Shown piece after piece: positions 31,966 through 39,936 of a DNA stretch of 42,452 bases. The notes beneath the pieces were generated by a model, which was not told the origin of the DNA, searched no databases, and worked only from the letters and a program-made list of their open reading frames with translations. A program made the position numbers and the translations under genes. How positions within the stretch are numbered: position 1 is the first letter of the stretch; each line of letters opens with the position of its first letter. Origin of the DNA: JBHYDC01 sp051861205 (GTDB lineage Bacteria; Pseudomonadota; Alphaproteobacteria; Rhizobiales; Pleomorphomonadaceae); contig JBHYDC010000026.1 in assembly GCA_051861205.1 (NCBI GenBank), forward strand, positions 1 through 42,452. The letters run 5' to 3'.

Positions 31966-32688
31966 CTAGAACGGGATGTCGTCGCCGCGTTCCCAATCGA
32001 AATCTGATTTCGAGGATTGGGGCTTGGTGGACGGGATTTCGGGGCGGGGATCGAGCAACGGCGCGTAAAGCCCAGCGAAGCCGACAGAACGGCTTCGGCG
32101 ATTGCGGGCAGGCAGTTTGCGGGCGGGCTTCGTCTCGCGTTCTGTGGCCACGACAGGCGCGGCAGAGCCGATCGCAAGTTTGGCGGTTGCGCCTGCGGGC
32201 CGAACCGCGGTGACTTCGGCGCCGTGGAAGGCCTCTTTGGTGGCGCGCACCGTGTCGCCGAAGGCTTCGATCGCAATTGCCACTTCGGCGAGCGTCCAGA
32301 CCACGCCCTTGCGCTCCTTCGCCAGCGCGAAGGCCTCGTCGGAATCGCGCACGATGGCGACGACCTCGCCGGTCTCGGGCAGCACGGCTTCCCAGATCGT
32401 CGGCGCGAGCGGTTTCCAGCCTCCGGTGATCGCGGCGGCGTCGAGCGCATTCCACGCCCGCAGCATGGCTTCGGCCTGGGCCGAGATCGCGGCCGAAACA
32501 TCCGAACGGATCGCCTCGTCGAGACGTTCGGCTTGGCGTCGAAACCGAACGGCGAGGGGCGCATCGACAAGCTTCGGGAGGCGATCAATTCCCCATTTGC
32601 GTTCCATGGCCGAGGCGACCGCATCGAGGCGATCGAGCGAAGCCTTCGCCAGATCGGCTGATGGCATCGGGTTCAGGGCAGCGGTCAT
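31966..32688 (-). CDS. Replication-region protein with SSB-type C-terminal tip
   Basis: The 240-residue protein begins with a helical acidic/basic N-terminal region and ends DFDWERGDDIPF. The last residues, DDIPF, match the tip by which bacterial SSB recruits RecQ, PriA, exonuclease I and other partners. The centre (VRFRRQAERLDEAIRSDVSAAISAQAEA, YAPLL near the end) matches no domain I know. No clear OB fold is visible. It is located between the primase-helicase and RuvC genes, so a DNA replication or recombination adaptor is likely. Confidence 0.7.
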   Translation of the reverse strand: MTAALNPMPSADLAKASLDRLDAVASAMERKWGIDRLPKLVDAPLAVRFRRQAERLDEAIRSDVSAAISAQAEAMLRAWNALDAAAITGGWKPLAPTIWEAVLPETGEVVAIVRDSDEAFALAKERKGVVWTLAEVAIAIEAFGDTVRATKEAFHGAEVTAVRPAGATAKLAIGSAAPVVATERETKPARKLPARNRRSRSVGFAGLYAPLLDPRPEIPSTKPQSSKSDFDWERGDDIPF

Positions 32689-32745
32689 GCCAGCGCCCTC
32701 CGGCGGAAGCGCGGCGCGGCACGCCCTCGCGTGCGCGCCCGCGCG

Positions 32746-32764
32746 GTATCCCCGAAGGGGATAC
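32746..32764. repeat. Perfect hairpin in the replication operon
   Basis: GTATCCCCGAAGGGGATAC forms an 8-bp stem with a 3-base loop, 58 bp before the start of the SSB-tail protein gene. There is no U-tract, so an attenuator, a processing site or a DNA structure in an origin is more likely than a terminator. Confidence 0.5.
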
Positions 32765-32770
32765 TGACCT

Positions 32771-32888
32771 GTCTCCGTTTCCGTCTCCGCTTTGAAATCA
32801 ACGGGTTAGCGAGACGTTTCCGCGTCTCCGCAACGTTTCCGCCTCCAATGAAATCAAGCGCTTGGCGGATGTCTCCGCCGCGTCTCCG
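32771..32888. repeat. Iteron-like GTYTCCG array (candidate phage origin)
   Basis: GT[CT]TCCG occurs eight times in 118 bp (32771, 32777, 32783, 32816, 32824, 32835, 32871, 32882), all in one orientation. Inside it TGAAATCA recurs at 32793 and 32849, so part of the array is a 56-bp imperfect direct repeat. It lies in the 236-bp gap (32689-32924) right after the primase-helicase gene, where an origin would fit. A short open frame crosses it but its codons are just the repeats read out. Confidence 0.65.
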
Positions 32889-32924
32889 CCGACAATTTGC
32901 GGTCATTCGAACGCCTCCGCAGGT

Positions 32925-35141
32925 TCATGATTTCGGCGCTGGCAGGACGCGCATATCGCGCTCGTCCAAAGGGACGATCCGCAGGCCGTAGGTTTTGGTT
33001 TTGGCGTCGAAGAGCGTCCGTTCGATCGCACCGCCGCCCATCAGGCGGGCCAGCACATCCGCAACGGTTTCAGACGCGATGCGCAGTGCCTTGCCGACGA
33101 TCCCCGGCGCATAGCGATCCTTCGCCCGGGGTTGTTCGGAGAGCGGCGAGCCTCCGTTCCAGGCGGTTCGGATCGCTTCGAACAGCGCGCTTTCGATTTC
33201 GGTTGAGCGGTCCTGTTGTGGGGCGCGCTCATTCGGATCACCGGGCACCAGCGCGCCGACTTCCTCGCCATTGGCGATGATGATCGAGACGCGCTTGAAC
33301 CAGCGGGCTGAGCCGGAGGCGAGCGACAGGTTCGCTTTCGCATCATCGAGCCGCACCCAAAGACGGCGCTCGTCCGCATCGAGGCCGAACTTGTCGGCGT
33401 CGCTCTGCGACATGGCGAATAGCGTGCGCATGATCCGCGCGACACCGCCGAGCGACGACGCACCGCGCGAGGCCGATAGCGAGCCCGTCCAGGCATCGGG
33501 CGACGCCGACGGCGGCTTGCCGGTGTGGTGGACGATGACGACCGCGCAATCGCCGCGCCGGGCGACTTCGCGCCACATGGCGGCGACGGCTTTGATCTGG
33601 GCGTTGTTGTTTTCATCGACCTCGTGGGTCTCGACGAAGGGATCGACGATCAGCAGGCCGATGCCTTCGGCCTGAACGCGCTCGATGACGGCTTCGATAT
33701 CCGGCAGGCGCACCACCGCGCCGTCCTTCGTCGCCTTGGCGATGACGAGCGGGCGCTCAGAGCCGGAGTTGAGACCGAGCTTGCCGCGCAGATCGGCGGG
33801 CGCGACGTTCCATTGCTGCATGATCGCCGCGAGGCGGCGACGCAATTCGTTGCGGTCGTCCTCGTTGTTCCAGACCCATGCCTTGATTGTCTCGTGAACG
33901 GTTTCGCCGACGATCTCGCCGCGGCCTGTGACGCCGGCGACCGCCAGTGCAATGCCGAGCGTGGACTTGCCCGCACCGGGCGGCGCCACGAGGACAGTCA
34001 GATGGCCGCGGATCGCGAATGAGCCGACGAGCCAGCGGCGGCGCGGGATCATGGCGGCGCTGGTGCCGTCCTCCCATTCGATCACGAGCGGAGGCGGCGG
34101 AAGCTTGTCGTCGATTGTCACGACCGGGTTCGGCAGGTTCCACTTGCGCCGCGCGCCCGTGATCATCGAGTTGAGTTGAAGGCGCGTCTGATCGACCGTG
34201 TAGCTTCGCCCGTCCGCAGCGCTGCCGATCGTCAAGGCGGGCGCAAAGGACAGGATCTCGGCATTTGACAATCCGCGCGCTACCCAATTGCCGACGAGCC
34301 GAACGGCGTTCTGGTGCCAGTGATCGTTGCGCTGGATCGCGGCCAGCGTCGCCTCGACCGACAGGCTGCCGATCGGCAGATCGAGTGGTTTCGATGCAGC
34401 CGACGAAGGCGCATTCGGCGGAGCAGATTGCTCCGCTGATTTCGGAGCAGCTTGGAGGAGAGGAGCCGGCGCAGCGAAGGCTTGCGCGAGCGCCGACGCC
34501 CAATAGGCCGGCGGGCGATCATCTTCGGGGATATGGACTTCGGTAGCTTCGACAACGCGGCCCGGCTTGAGCGGCCAGGCAATCGATCCGCCGAGCCGGA
34601 GCACGCGACCGGGGTTCGAGACGGTGCTGTCGCCGCCGAGCGCCAGGCCAATGCCGGAGCACAACGCCTTGATCGCAGCGCCGTCCCGCTCGGCGTCCAC
34701 AAGCCGCCACCAGAATTGCGCGCGCATATGGGGATGGCGACCGGTGACAACGGTCATGGTCGCCGGAACACCTGCCGCCTTCGCCGCTTTGATGGCCGCT
34801 TCGACGCAATCATCATCGATATCGGCCCAGGCAAAGGGCGCGGAATGGAAATCGGAATCAGCCGTGCGCTTCGCCAGCGCGGTGCCGGGTTTGCGGAGCG
34901 CGGCGCCGACATAGACGTTGCAGCGCTCGGTGCGGTTCAATTCAGCGGCGCGCTCGACCAATTCTTTGAGCTGATCGGTGCCGAACATCTGCGCGTTGCG
35001 AAGCGAGCCGGTCGTCGGATCGGTCCACGCCAGTTCGACGAGCCCATCGAGCGCGCCATCGAAGCCGCCGCCGAACACCAGTTCGACATGGCGGAGCATC
35101 GCGGTGCGATCGGGCTCGGATTCTGGCGCGTGCGTCGTCAT
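32925..35141 (-). CDS. Bifunctional primase-helicase
   Basis: The 738-residue protein has an N-terminal archaeo-eukaryotic primase/RepB-type domain (residues 1-205) with acidic metal-site DIDDD (107-111), the HPHMRAQFWWRL block and NPGRVLRLGGSIAWP. A central helical linker follows. Then comes a RecA-like hexameric helicase domain with Walker A APPGAGKST (386-394), Walker B LLIVDPFVETHEVDEN (about 480-495) and sensor VVIVHHTGK. A C-terminal winged-helix-like region ends the chain. It would open and prime the phage origin. A strong terminator hairpin lies just upstream. Confidence 0.9.
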   Translation of the reverse strand: MTTHAPESEPDRTAMLRHVELVFGGGFDGALDGLVELAWTDPTTGSLRNAQMFGTDQLKELVERAAELNRTERCNVYVGAALRKPGTALAKRTADSDFHSAPFAWADIDDDCVEAAIKAAKAAGVPATMTVVTGRHPHMRAQFWWRLVDAERDGAAIKALCSGIGLALGGDSTVSNPGRVLRLGGSIAWPLKPGRVVEATEVHIPEDDRPPAYWASALAQAFAAPAPLLQAAPKSAEQSAPPNAPSSAASKPLDLPIGSLSVEATLAAIQRNDHWHQNAVRLVGNWVARGLSNAEILSFAPALTIGSAADGRSYTVDQTRLQLNSMITGARRKWNLPNPVVTIDDKLPPPPLVIEWEDGTSAAMIPRRRWLVGSFAIRGHLTVLVAPPGAGKSTLGIALAVAGVTGRGEIVGETVHETIKAWVWNNEDDRNELRRRLAAIMQQWNVAPADLRGKLGLNSGSERPLVIAKATKDGAVVRLPDIEAVIERVQAEGIGLLIVDPFVETHEVDENNNAQIKAVAAMWREVARRGDCAVVIVHHTGKPPSASPDAWTGSLSASRGASSLGGVARIMRTLFAMSQSDADKFGLDADERRLWVRLDDAKANLSLASGSARWFKRVSIIIANGEEVGALVPGDPNERAPQQDRSTEIESALFEAIRTAWNGGSPLSEQPRAKDRYAPGIVGKALRIASETVADVLARLMGGGAIERTLFDAKTKTYGLRIVPLDERDMRVLPAPKS

Positions 35142-35181
35142 TCGCGCTCCGGCGCGTTGAAGGGATCAGGGCGGATGGAAG

Positions 35182-35214
35182 AAAAGGCGGCGCTCCCGGC
35201 GAGCCGGGAGCGCC
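35182..35214 (-). terminator. Strong terminator between SSB-like and primase-helicase genes
   Basis: A perfect 12-bp GC-rich stem (GGCGCTCCCGGC / GCCGGGAGCGCC) with a 2-base loop is followed on the leftward strand by GCCTTTTC. It would reduce transcription into the primase-helicase and so set relative doses of ssDNA-binding protein and helicase. Confidence 0.75.
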
Positions 35215-35220
35215 GGAAGG

Positions 35221-35856
35221 TCAGAAGTCGGTTTCGTAAACCGGCTGCGGCGTAGGCTTCGCGGCGGGCGGCGGTACATGGGCGACGGACGCGGGCTTCG
35301 ACGCTGCTGCGGCGTTGCCTTTCCAGACCTCGCTCTCTTCGACAGCCGAGGCGTCCGGGAATTCCGCCGGACGATCGACCCACTTCGTCAGTTCGAGCTT
35401 CGGCCGGTAGTTGGTCCCGTATTTGTCTTTCATGGCGTCTGCGCCGGTGCAGGCGATCACCGGCACCTTGCCGCGGTTTTCGGTGCGCCCGGACTGTTCC
35501 TCGAACACCGCATAGACATCGCGGATCGCATTCGAGACGTGGATCGAAGCCGAGGCCATTTCGACGGCGCCGCCGAAGAACTTCGGAGAAAATGCCATCA
35601 CGACGAAGCCGCGCTTGAAGCCCTCGCCGGGAGTGGGCGCGACCTTATCCAGCGCAGGATCGATCAGCCGTTCCGGCGCCTGGCCTTCCTGAAAGCGCAG
35701 CCAGCCGGTGCGGATGTTGGCGAGATCGAGCAGGAAGGTGGGGCGGGCGATTTCCAGATCGCCGCCGCCTTCCGCGCGGATAAACCACTTGTCCGATTTG
35801 GCGTTGTATTTGACGTAAGGGCGGATGATGCCGGAAGCGCCGATATTGAGTGCCAT
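35221..35856 (-). CDS. Putative ssDNA-binding protein
   Basis: The 211-residue protein has an N-terminal and central beta-rich region (GIIRPYVKYNAKSDKWFIRAEGGG, GWLRFQEGQAPERL, FKRGFVVMAFSPKFFGG, NAIRDVYAVFEEQS), compatible with an OB fold, then an Ala/Pro-rich flexible linker ending in the acidic-aromatic tip VYETDF. That plan, and the location between an exonuclease and the primase-helicase, fit a phage SSB of the gp2.5 type. No family name is certain. Confidence 0.65.
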   Translation of the reverse strand: MALNIGASGIIRPYVKYNAKSDKWFIRAEGGGDLEIARPTFLLDLANIRTGWLRFQEGQAPERLIDPALDKVAPTPGEGFKRGFVVMAFSPKFFGGAVEMASASIHVSNAIRDVYAVFEEQSGRTENRGKVPVIACTGADAMKDKYGTNYRPKLELTKWVDRPAEFPDASAVEESEVWKGNAAAASKPASVAHVPPPAAKPTPQPVYETDF

Positions 35857-35897
35857 TGTTCGTCTCCTTGAGCGTTGAGCCTTGAGCGGTTGAGGGT

Positions 35898-36683
35898 TCA
35901 GAACCCGAAGACGTCCCGGCCAGCCGCGCGAACGGATGGGTCCGACCAGTAAAAACTGTCGAAGTCCGGGACGATGAGACCCGCGAGCTCGCGGGCGTCA
36001 TGGGAGAGGGCGAGGAACCGCCTGAGCGATAGGGCGATCAGCCGAAGCGCCGCCAGATGGGCACGCACGTCATCGCCTGACATTTCGAGAACCTGGACCT
36101 GCCGCCCATCGCCCTTGGCCGGAGCGGGCTTGGCGTAGGCGAAGCGCATCCCGAAATTGCCGTGGGCGGTGGCATAGACCGCGCCTTGCCGGCCGTGGCT
36201 TGCGCCGATCGCGGATGGCAATCGTTCGGTGGTCTTGAGATCGACGATCAGGCCATGGGCCGAGAAGCGCCAATCGACGAAGCCGATCACCGGAACGGCG
36301 ATATCGTCCAGGCGGATTTCAATCTTGCCTTGATAGCCGTCGGCATCGGGCAGACCGTATTGCCGAAGCTCGGCGAGCGCACCGCGCACATAGCCTGGCA
36401 GTTTCTTGCGTTCATCATCGCGGCGCGGATCGGGATTGAGCGCCGTCTCGCGGTCGAAGGCGCTTTCCGCTTCCGCGATGCAGGCCTCAACCGGAAGCGC
36501 CGGATCGTGCAACCCGATATTGACGCCGGCCTCGACCGCTTTGCCGCGTGCGGCGGGAATTCCGGAGGGCGATCGCCGCCCGAGCAGGCGTTCCATGATC
36601 CAGAGCGCGGGTTCCGCCGCCCAGAGATTGAGGGACGAGGCGGAGAGATGGCCGATGCCATGCCGTTCGAAGGGGTTGCTCAT
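35898..36683 (-). CDS. PD-(D/E)XK exonuclease (RecB/Cas4-like)
   Basis: The 261-residue protein shows the nuclease core: GFVDWRF, LIVDLKTTERLPS with the D-x-K metal and lysine pair, and the QxxxY helix in GRQGAVYATA. The N-terminus HLSASSLNLWAAEPALWIMERLLG is the usual start of this family. It probably resects DNA ends for phage recombination together with the SSB-like protein encoded next. The start overlaps the upstream small gene by 4 bp. Confidence 0.85.
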   Translation of the reverse strand: MSNPFERHGIGHLSASSLNLWAAEPALWIMERLLGRRSPSGIPAARGKAVEAGVNIGLHDPALPVEACIAEAESAFDRETALNPDPRRDDERKKLPGYVRGALAELRQYGLPDADGYQGKIEIRLDDIAVPVIGFVDWRFSAHGLIVDLKTTERLPSAIGASHGRQGAVYATAHGNFGMRFAYAKPAPAKGDGRQVQVLEMSGDDVRAHLAALRLIALSLRRFLALSHDARELAGLIVPDFDSFYWSDPSVRAAGRDVFGF

Positions 36684-36952
36684 CGCACGCCCCCACGGAT
36701 CAGGATTTCGGCGCCGCGTTCGATCAGATCGGACGGGGTTTCAAGGAACTCGACATCCTCGTCGCGAAACGCCACGCCGAGTTTCAGTTCGACATCGCCG
36801 ACGAAATCCAGCCGGGCGATCGGATCGATCTGCCACAGACGATCTTCAGCGGAAGGGTGTTCGCCAAAGCGCTCAAAGAAGGCGGAGCGGACGGCATTGG
36901 CGGCGAGCGCGCGGGCTTCCAGCCGCTCTGCAATCATCAGGGGCGCGATCAT
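36680..36952 (-). CDS. Small acyl-carrier-protein-like protein without the prosthetic-group serine
   Basis: The start is the ATG at 36952, overlapping the HTH gene stop by 4 bp (ATGA). The 90-residue protein has the ACP-like sequence pattern IDPIARLDFVGDVELKLGVAFRDEDVEFLETPSDLIERG, i.e. helix 2 and 3 with the acidic spacing of acyl carrier proteins. The DSL serine that carries phosphopantetheine is replaced (ARL). It is therefore not a functional carrier; it may be a binding or regulatory protein. The fold assignment rests on pattern only. Confidence 0.55.
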   Translation of the reverse strand: MIAPLMIAERLEARALAANAVRSAFFERFGEHPSAEDRLWQIDPIARLDFVGDVELKLGVAFRDEDVEFLETPSDLIERGAEILIRGGVR

Positions 36953-37206
36953 CGGGCGGACTCCGTGCGCTTCGAGACCACCGGCCCGCGTTCCTGGGAG
37001 ATCATCCATTCGCGGAAGGCATCGGCGCGATAAAAGACTCGACGGCCGATCCGGACGCATGGCGGGCCAATCCGCCGGGTCTGCCAGCGTTGCAACGTTG
37101 CGGTCGAGATTCCGAGCGCCTCGGCGACTTCGCGCCGCCCCATCCAGCCTTGCATCAGTTCCGCGGAAGCGGCTCCGTTTCGTTGCGCGTTTACTTGATC
37201 ATCCAT
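36949..37206 (-). CDS. AlpA/excisionase-like HTH protein
   Basis: The 85-residue protein, starting at MDDQVNAQRNG, carries a MerR-type winged helix (GWMGRREVAEALGISTATLQRWQTRRIGPPCVRIGRRVFYRADAFREWM), as in AlpA regulators and excisionases. It is the first leftward gene, diverging from the repressor region, so it probably regulates the early operon or excision. No integrase is nearby. Confidence 0.82.
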   Translation of the reverse strand: MDDQVNAQRNGAASAELMQGWMGRREVAEALGISTATLQRWQTRRIGPPCVRIGRRVFYRADAFREWMISQERGPVVSKRTESAR

Positions 37207-37281
37207 GCCCGTTTCCCTTGACCATTGCGGTTCCGATGACCGCAAAGGGACCACGGCGGGCAGGCGTCAGGAAGGGTTGAA

Positions 37282-37359
37282 ACGGGCGCAAACGGGGCGG
37301 AAACAATAGGCGAGGGCACAAAGACGGGCCGAATACGGGCGGAAACACGGGCACAAACA
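37282..37359. repeat. Helically phased ACGGGCGNAAAC-type repeat array
   Basis: Six related 12-bp units (ACGGGCGCAAAC at 37282, then near 37293, 37312, 37324, 37335 and 37347) follow each other mostly at 11-12 bp, about one helical turn, with one 19-bp step. They lie in the 321-bp divergent gap between the AlpA-like gene (37206) and the ImmA/IrrE gene (37528). The array could be a repressor operator, a partition/iteron site or an UP-like site. The rest of the gap shows no gene. Confidence 0.65.
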
Positions 37360-37527
37360 AGAGCAAGCGTGTTTTGGCCGCTTCAGTCCACCGTCGGAGG
37401 CGGCACGGACCTTGCCGTCAATCCACAACGCAAAAGCGCCGCCGCCGAAAAATCGACTCGACTCCAGAGCAGAAAGAACATATCAAGAACTGACTGTTGA
37501 CCAATCGGGTTATGAAAGGAGGCGGAG

Positions 37528-38274
37528 ATGGTTCTGGCCATCGCATATCCAAGCACGGCAGCGGGCGATCCCCATCGCTTGAGCGCCCAGAAGATCGCGA
37601 GCATCGCCAGCGATATCCGCAGCCGCCTGTTCGGGATTCAGCCAAGGCCTGTCGATGTGGCGGCGCTGATTGCGAAGACCGCGCGCCTAGTCGTCAACGG
37701 CAAGCCGATCACCCTGTCCTGGGGCCTTGATCGACCGATCCACGACGAGAACGGCCACGAGGCGCTCGGCGTTTGCGAGAACGATCCCGAACTGCCCGAC
37801 ACCGTGATGATCAGCATCAACGCCAGCCTGCTGGCTCATCAGCCGGAGGTGATCCGTTCAACCGCCGCGCATGAGTTCGCGCACGCCATCTTCGACATGC
37901 CGGCGGCGATGGGCGGCAATATCCGGCGGACGTTCCGAACCTCGGTGGCGCCCGCTATCGCGAAGCCCGGCGCACCGATCGATTGGGTCGAATGGCGGGC
38001 TGACGAGTTCATGGGCGCGTTTCTGGTTCCTGCCGACAAGCTGGCGCGCGCGCTGCCGAAGCACGCCAGCGCTCTCGATCTGCCGCTCCGCTGGCGCGCC
38101 GCGCCCGATGGCCGCTCCGTTCCCTTCGTCGATCTCGATCCAAGCGAGGGCACACTCGGCCTGCTGGTCGATGACCTCGCCGAAGCCTTCAGCGTGACCG
38201 CCGTCTTCATGTCGGTGCGGCTGGCGAAGGGCGGCTTCATCGGTCGGCGCTTTGAAACCGGGAGTGCGATCTGA
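37528..38274 (+). CDS. ImmA/IrrE family metallopeptidase
   Basis: The 248-residue protein has the zinc peptidase motif HEFAH (His115, Glu116, His119) and a downstream WRADEFMGAFLVP that supplies the third ligand. AAGGAGG lies five bases before the ATG. In ICEBs1 and many prophages, ImmA cuts the repressor upon DNA damage or cell signals. Its stop overlaps the start of an XRE repressor gene (TGATG), so the pair is the likely induction switch. Confidence 0.9.
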   Translation: MVLAIAYPSTAAGDPHRLSAQKIASIASDIRSRLFGIQPRPVDVAALIAKTARLVVNGKPITLSWGLDRPIHDENGHEALGVCENDPELPDTVMISINASLLAHQPEVIRSTAAHEFAHAIFDMPAAMGGNIRRTFRTSVAPAIAKPGAPIDWVEWRADEFMGAFLVPADKLARALPKHASALDLPLRWRAAPDGRSVPFVDLDPSEGTLGLLVDDLAEAFSVTAVFMSVRLAKGGFIGRRFETGSAI

Positions 38275-38564
38275 TGGCCTTCGGTCAAACCGTCCGCTTT
38301 CACCGCAACCAAAAGGGCTTCGGCCTGAACGAGTTCGCCGAACGTCTCGGCGTCTCGCCCGCGTATTGGAGCCGTGTCGAGCGCGAACAGGAAAATCCGC
38401 CGCGCGACGATCTCGTTGAGCGCGTCGCCGCCATCCTTGAAGTGAAGCTCGACGATCTCTTCTGCGAAGCAGGACGCCTGCCGCCCGATCTTCGCGGCGA
38501 TATCAAAGCCGTGGTCACGCTCTATCGACGCAGCCGCGACGCAAGGAATTCCAACAGCAAATGA
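38274..38564 (+). CDS. XRE-type repressor
   Basis: The 96-residue protein has an N-terminal helix-turn-helix (GLNEFAERLGVSPAYWSRVEREQENPP) and a short C-terminal region (DDLFCEAGRLPPDLRGDIKAVVTLY). It follows the ImmA-like gene with a TGATG overlap. It probably represses the divergent early promoter, keeps lysogeny, and is the substrate of the peptidase. It is short, lacking a LexA-type autocleavage domain, which fits proteolysis by ImmA. Confidence 0.87.
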   Translation: MAFGQTVRFHRNQKGFGLNEFAERLGVSPAYWSRVEREQENPPRDDLVERVAAILEVKLDDLFCEAGRLPPDLRGDIKAVVTLYRRSRDARNSNSK

Positions 38565-38594
38565 TGACCATGAACCACTGACGAGTTCGATCCG

Positions 38595-39227
38595 ATGCCA
38601 GCACCGCCCCGTTCCTTCCTGACCGTTACCGACACCGCGATCCGCTGGCAGGTTCCCGCTCTCGACATCGCGGGCTGGGCGATCGATGGCGAGATCGCGC
38701 TCTCCGCCGTGCTGCCTACCGTCGAGACGGCAGACAAGCAGATTGCCTCCGGGATCGTGGAGATTGACGGCGCCGATGTCGTGACGCTGTTCCGGCGCGA
38801 CGGCGCATCGCGCAAACCCGCGCTGGTTCGCCGCTTCCGTCGATCGAAGAAGACGGAATGGGAATGGATCGCGCGCCCGACCGATGGCGTCGCCGTCACC
38901 GCGGCGGACGTAATCATCCTGCGCAAGGAGTTCGAGCGTTGCGAACGCGCCTGGGGTTTGTTTGATGCGGTTGTGGCCGATAATGCAGCGAAGGGATCAA
39001 GCCCGGCGAAACGCCAAGCCGGGCCGGGCGCGCCGCCCAAGCACGATTGGGACGCCTTCGCGGGCGCCATCGCCCGGCGCGTGCACGATCATGGCATTCC
39101 CACTAGTCAGGGCGAGCTTGTCCGCGATATGATGAACTGGTTCGCCATTGGAAAAAAGGAACAATTGCCAGATGAACGCACTGTTCGCCGTAAAGTGGCG
39201 GCCATTTGGCACGCACTTAAATCTTGA
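38595..39227 (+). CDS. Prophage-edge protein of unknown function (210 aa)
   Basis: The 210-residue protein has a beta-rich N-terminal region (FLTVTDTAIRWQVPALDIAGW, VVTLFRR) and a C-terminal helical domain (GAPPKHDWDAFAGAIARRVHDHGIPTSQGELVRDM, LPDERTVRRKVAAIWHALK) that looks like an HTH found at the ends of other integrative elements. It is transcribed in the repressor direction, 30 bp downstream, and may be a regulator. It is the last GC-rich gene before the AT-rich island. Confidence 0.72.
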   Translation: MPAPPRSFLTVTDTAIRWQVPALDIAGWAIDGEIALSAVLPTVETADKQIASGIVEIDGADVVTLFRRDGASRKPALVRRFRRSKKTEWEWIARPTDGVAVTAADVIILRKEFERCERAWGLFDAVVADNAAKGSSPAKRQAGPGAPPKHDWDAFAGAIARRVHDHGIPTSQGELVRDMMNWFAIGKKEQLPDERTVRRKVAAIWHALKS

Positions 39228-39288
39228 CGATGTGTTGCAAGAGCAAGCGAGCTCCAACTACCGGAAACAGGAGCAAGGAGTTCATTAA

Positions 39289-39936
39289 ATGACGGACATA
39301 CGGGCACTTCGGCCACTGATATCCGACTCTCTAGACAAATTTAGGTTTGGTACTAGTGCTTTTTTGCTTCGACATGCGTCCACAGTGATTTCGAGCAACG
39401 CAAGTTTTGTCAAACACTTAGCTGATATCTATGATAATCTCAACATTACAATGTCTTCGCCGGAATCTCCGCTGCGATCAATTACGGATAACTACATTCC
39501 GATTATCGGAGATAATATTTCGATATCTGAAATCGAGAAACATCACTATGCGGATCAAAAACGATCGTTCGCAATAGTCGTTGCCCAAATTGATGATTCC
39601 GCAAAATGGAGATCTGTTGGCTACTTACTAAAGACGTACTATTGTCTTAGCAATGGATACAACTACGGTGCAATTGCGTGTTTCGCGAAGGCAATTGATC
39701 CAGGTCCGCACCATTTGGAACTCCGCTTTCCGAATGCCGCAGAGATACATAGTCAAATTGTAAGATATATGAGCGCCTCTCTAAAAGAACGTGTTGATGG
39801 CGACGGTTCTTCGGTCAATTTTTCCTTCTACATGGAATATGAACGTGCTCGCACTTGGATTCGCGATCAATTCGGAATCGATGTGTACGAAATCCAGAAA
39901 AACATTACGCCGCGTTTTCGCTTTGGGGGAGAATAA
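39289..39936 (+). CDS. Unknown island protein (215 aa), coupled to DUF355 protein
   Basis: No family recognised. Base composition is far more AT-rich than the prophage, with different codon use. AAGGAG stands seven bases before the ATG. The protein has a mixed alpha/beta pattern, with a hydrophobic helix around RFGTSAFLLRHASTVISS, a strand-rich centre (SFAIVVAQIDD, RSVGYLLKTYYCLSNGYNYGAIACFAKAID) and an acidic/aromatic C-terminal helix. Its stop and the next start overlap (TAATG), so it is made together with the adenosine-kinase-like protein. The role is unknown. Confidence 0.8.
   Translation: MTDIRALRPLISDSLDKFRFGTSAFLLRHASTVISSNASFVKHLADIYDNLNITMSSPESPLRSITDNYIPIIGDNISISEIEKHHYADQKRSFAIVVAQIDDSAKWRSVGYLLKTYYCLSNGYNYGAIACFAKAIDPGPHHLELRFPNAAEIHSQIVRYMSASLKERVDGDGSSVNFSFYMEYERARTWIRDQFGIDVYEIQKNITPRFRFGGE

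Larger units (their letters stand above)
1352..39227. mobile_element. Prophage: siphophage with GTA-like tail, leftward late operon
   Basis: An uninterrupted phage gene order runs from the control region (AlpA-like HTH, ImmA/IrrE, XRE) through replication, packaging, head, tail and lysis genes, ending beside a host ABC transporter gene. All hallmark late genes are intact and in normal order, so the element could be functional. The left limit is sharp (host stop 1350, o-spanin stop 1352). The right limit is set at the last GC-rich phage-like gene; an AT-rich island follows and may be phage cargo. No integrase, transposase, tRNA or obvious direct-repeat att pair was found, so the boundaries are provisional. 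Confidence 0.9.

Noticed and set aside
32746..32764. Hairpin as a Rho-independent terminator
   Set aside because: No U-tract follows on either strand, so it is reported only as a hairpin.
32685..32906. 73-aa leftward frame across the GTYTCCG array
   Set aside because: Its residues mainly translate the DNA repeats; no homology pattern or ribosome site.
37282..37359. CRISPR array
   Set aside because: Units are 12 bp at 11-12 bp spacing with no spacers and no cas genes; it is a protein-binding type repeat.
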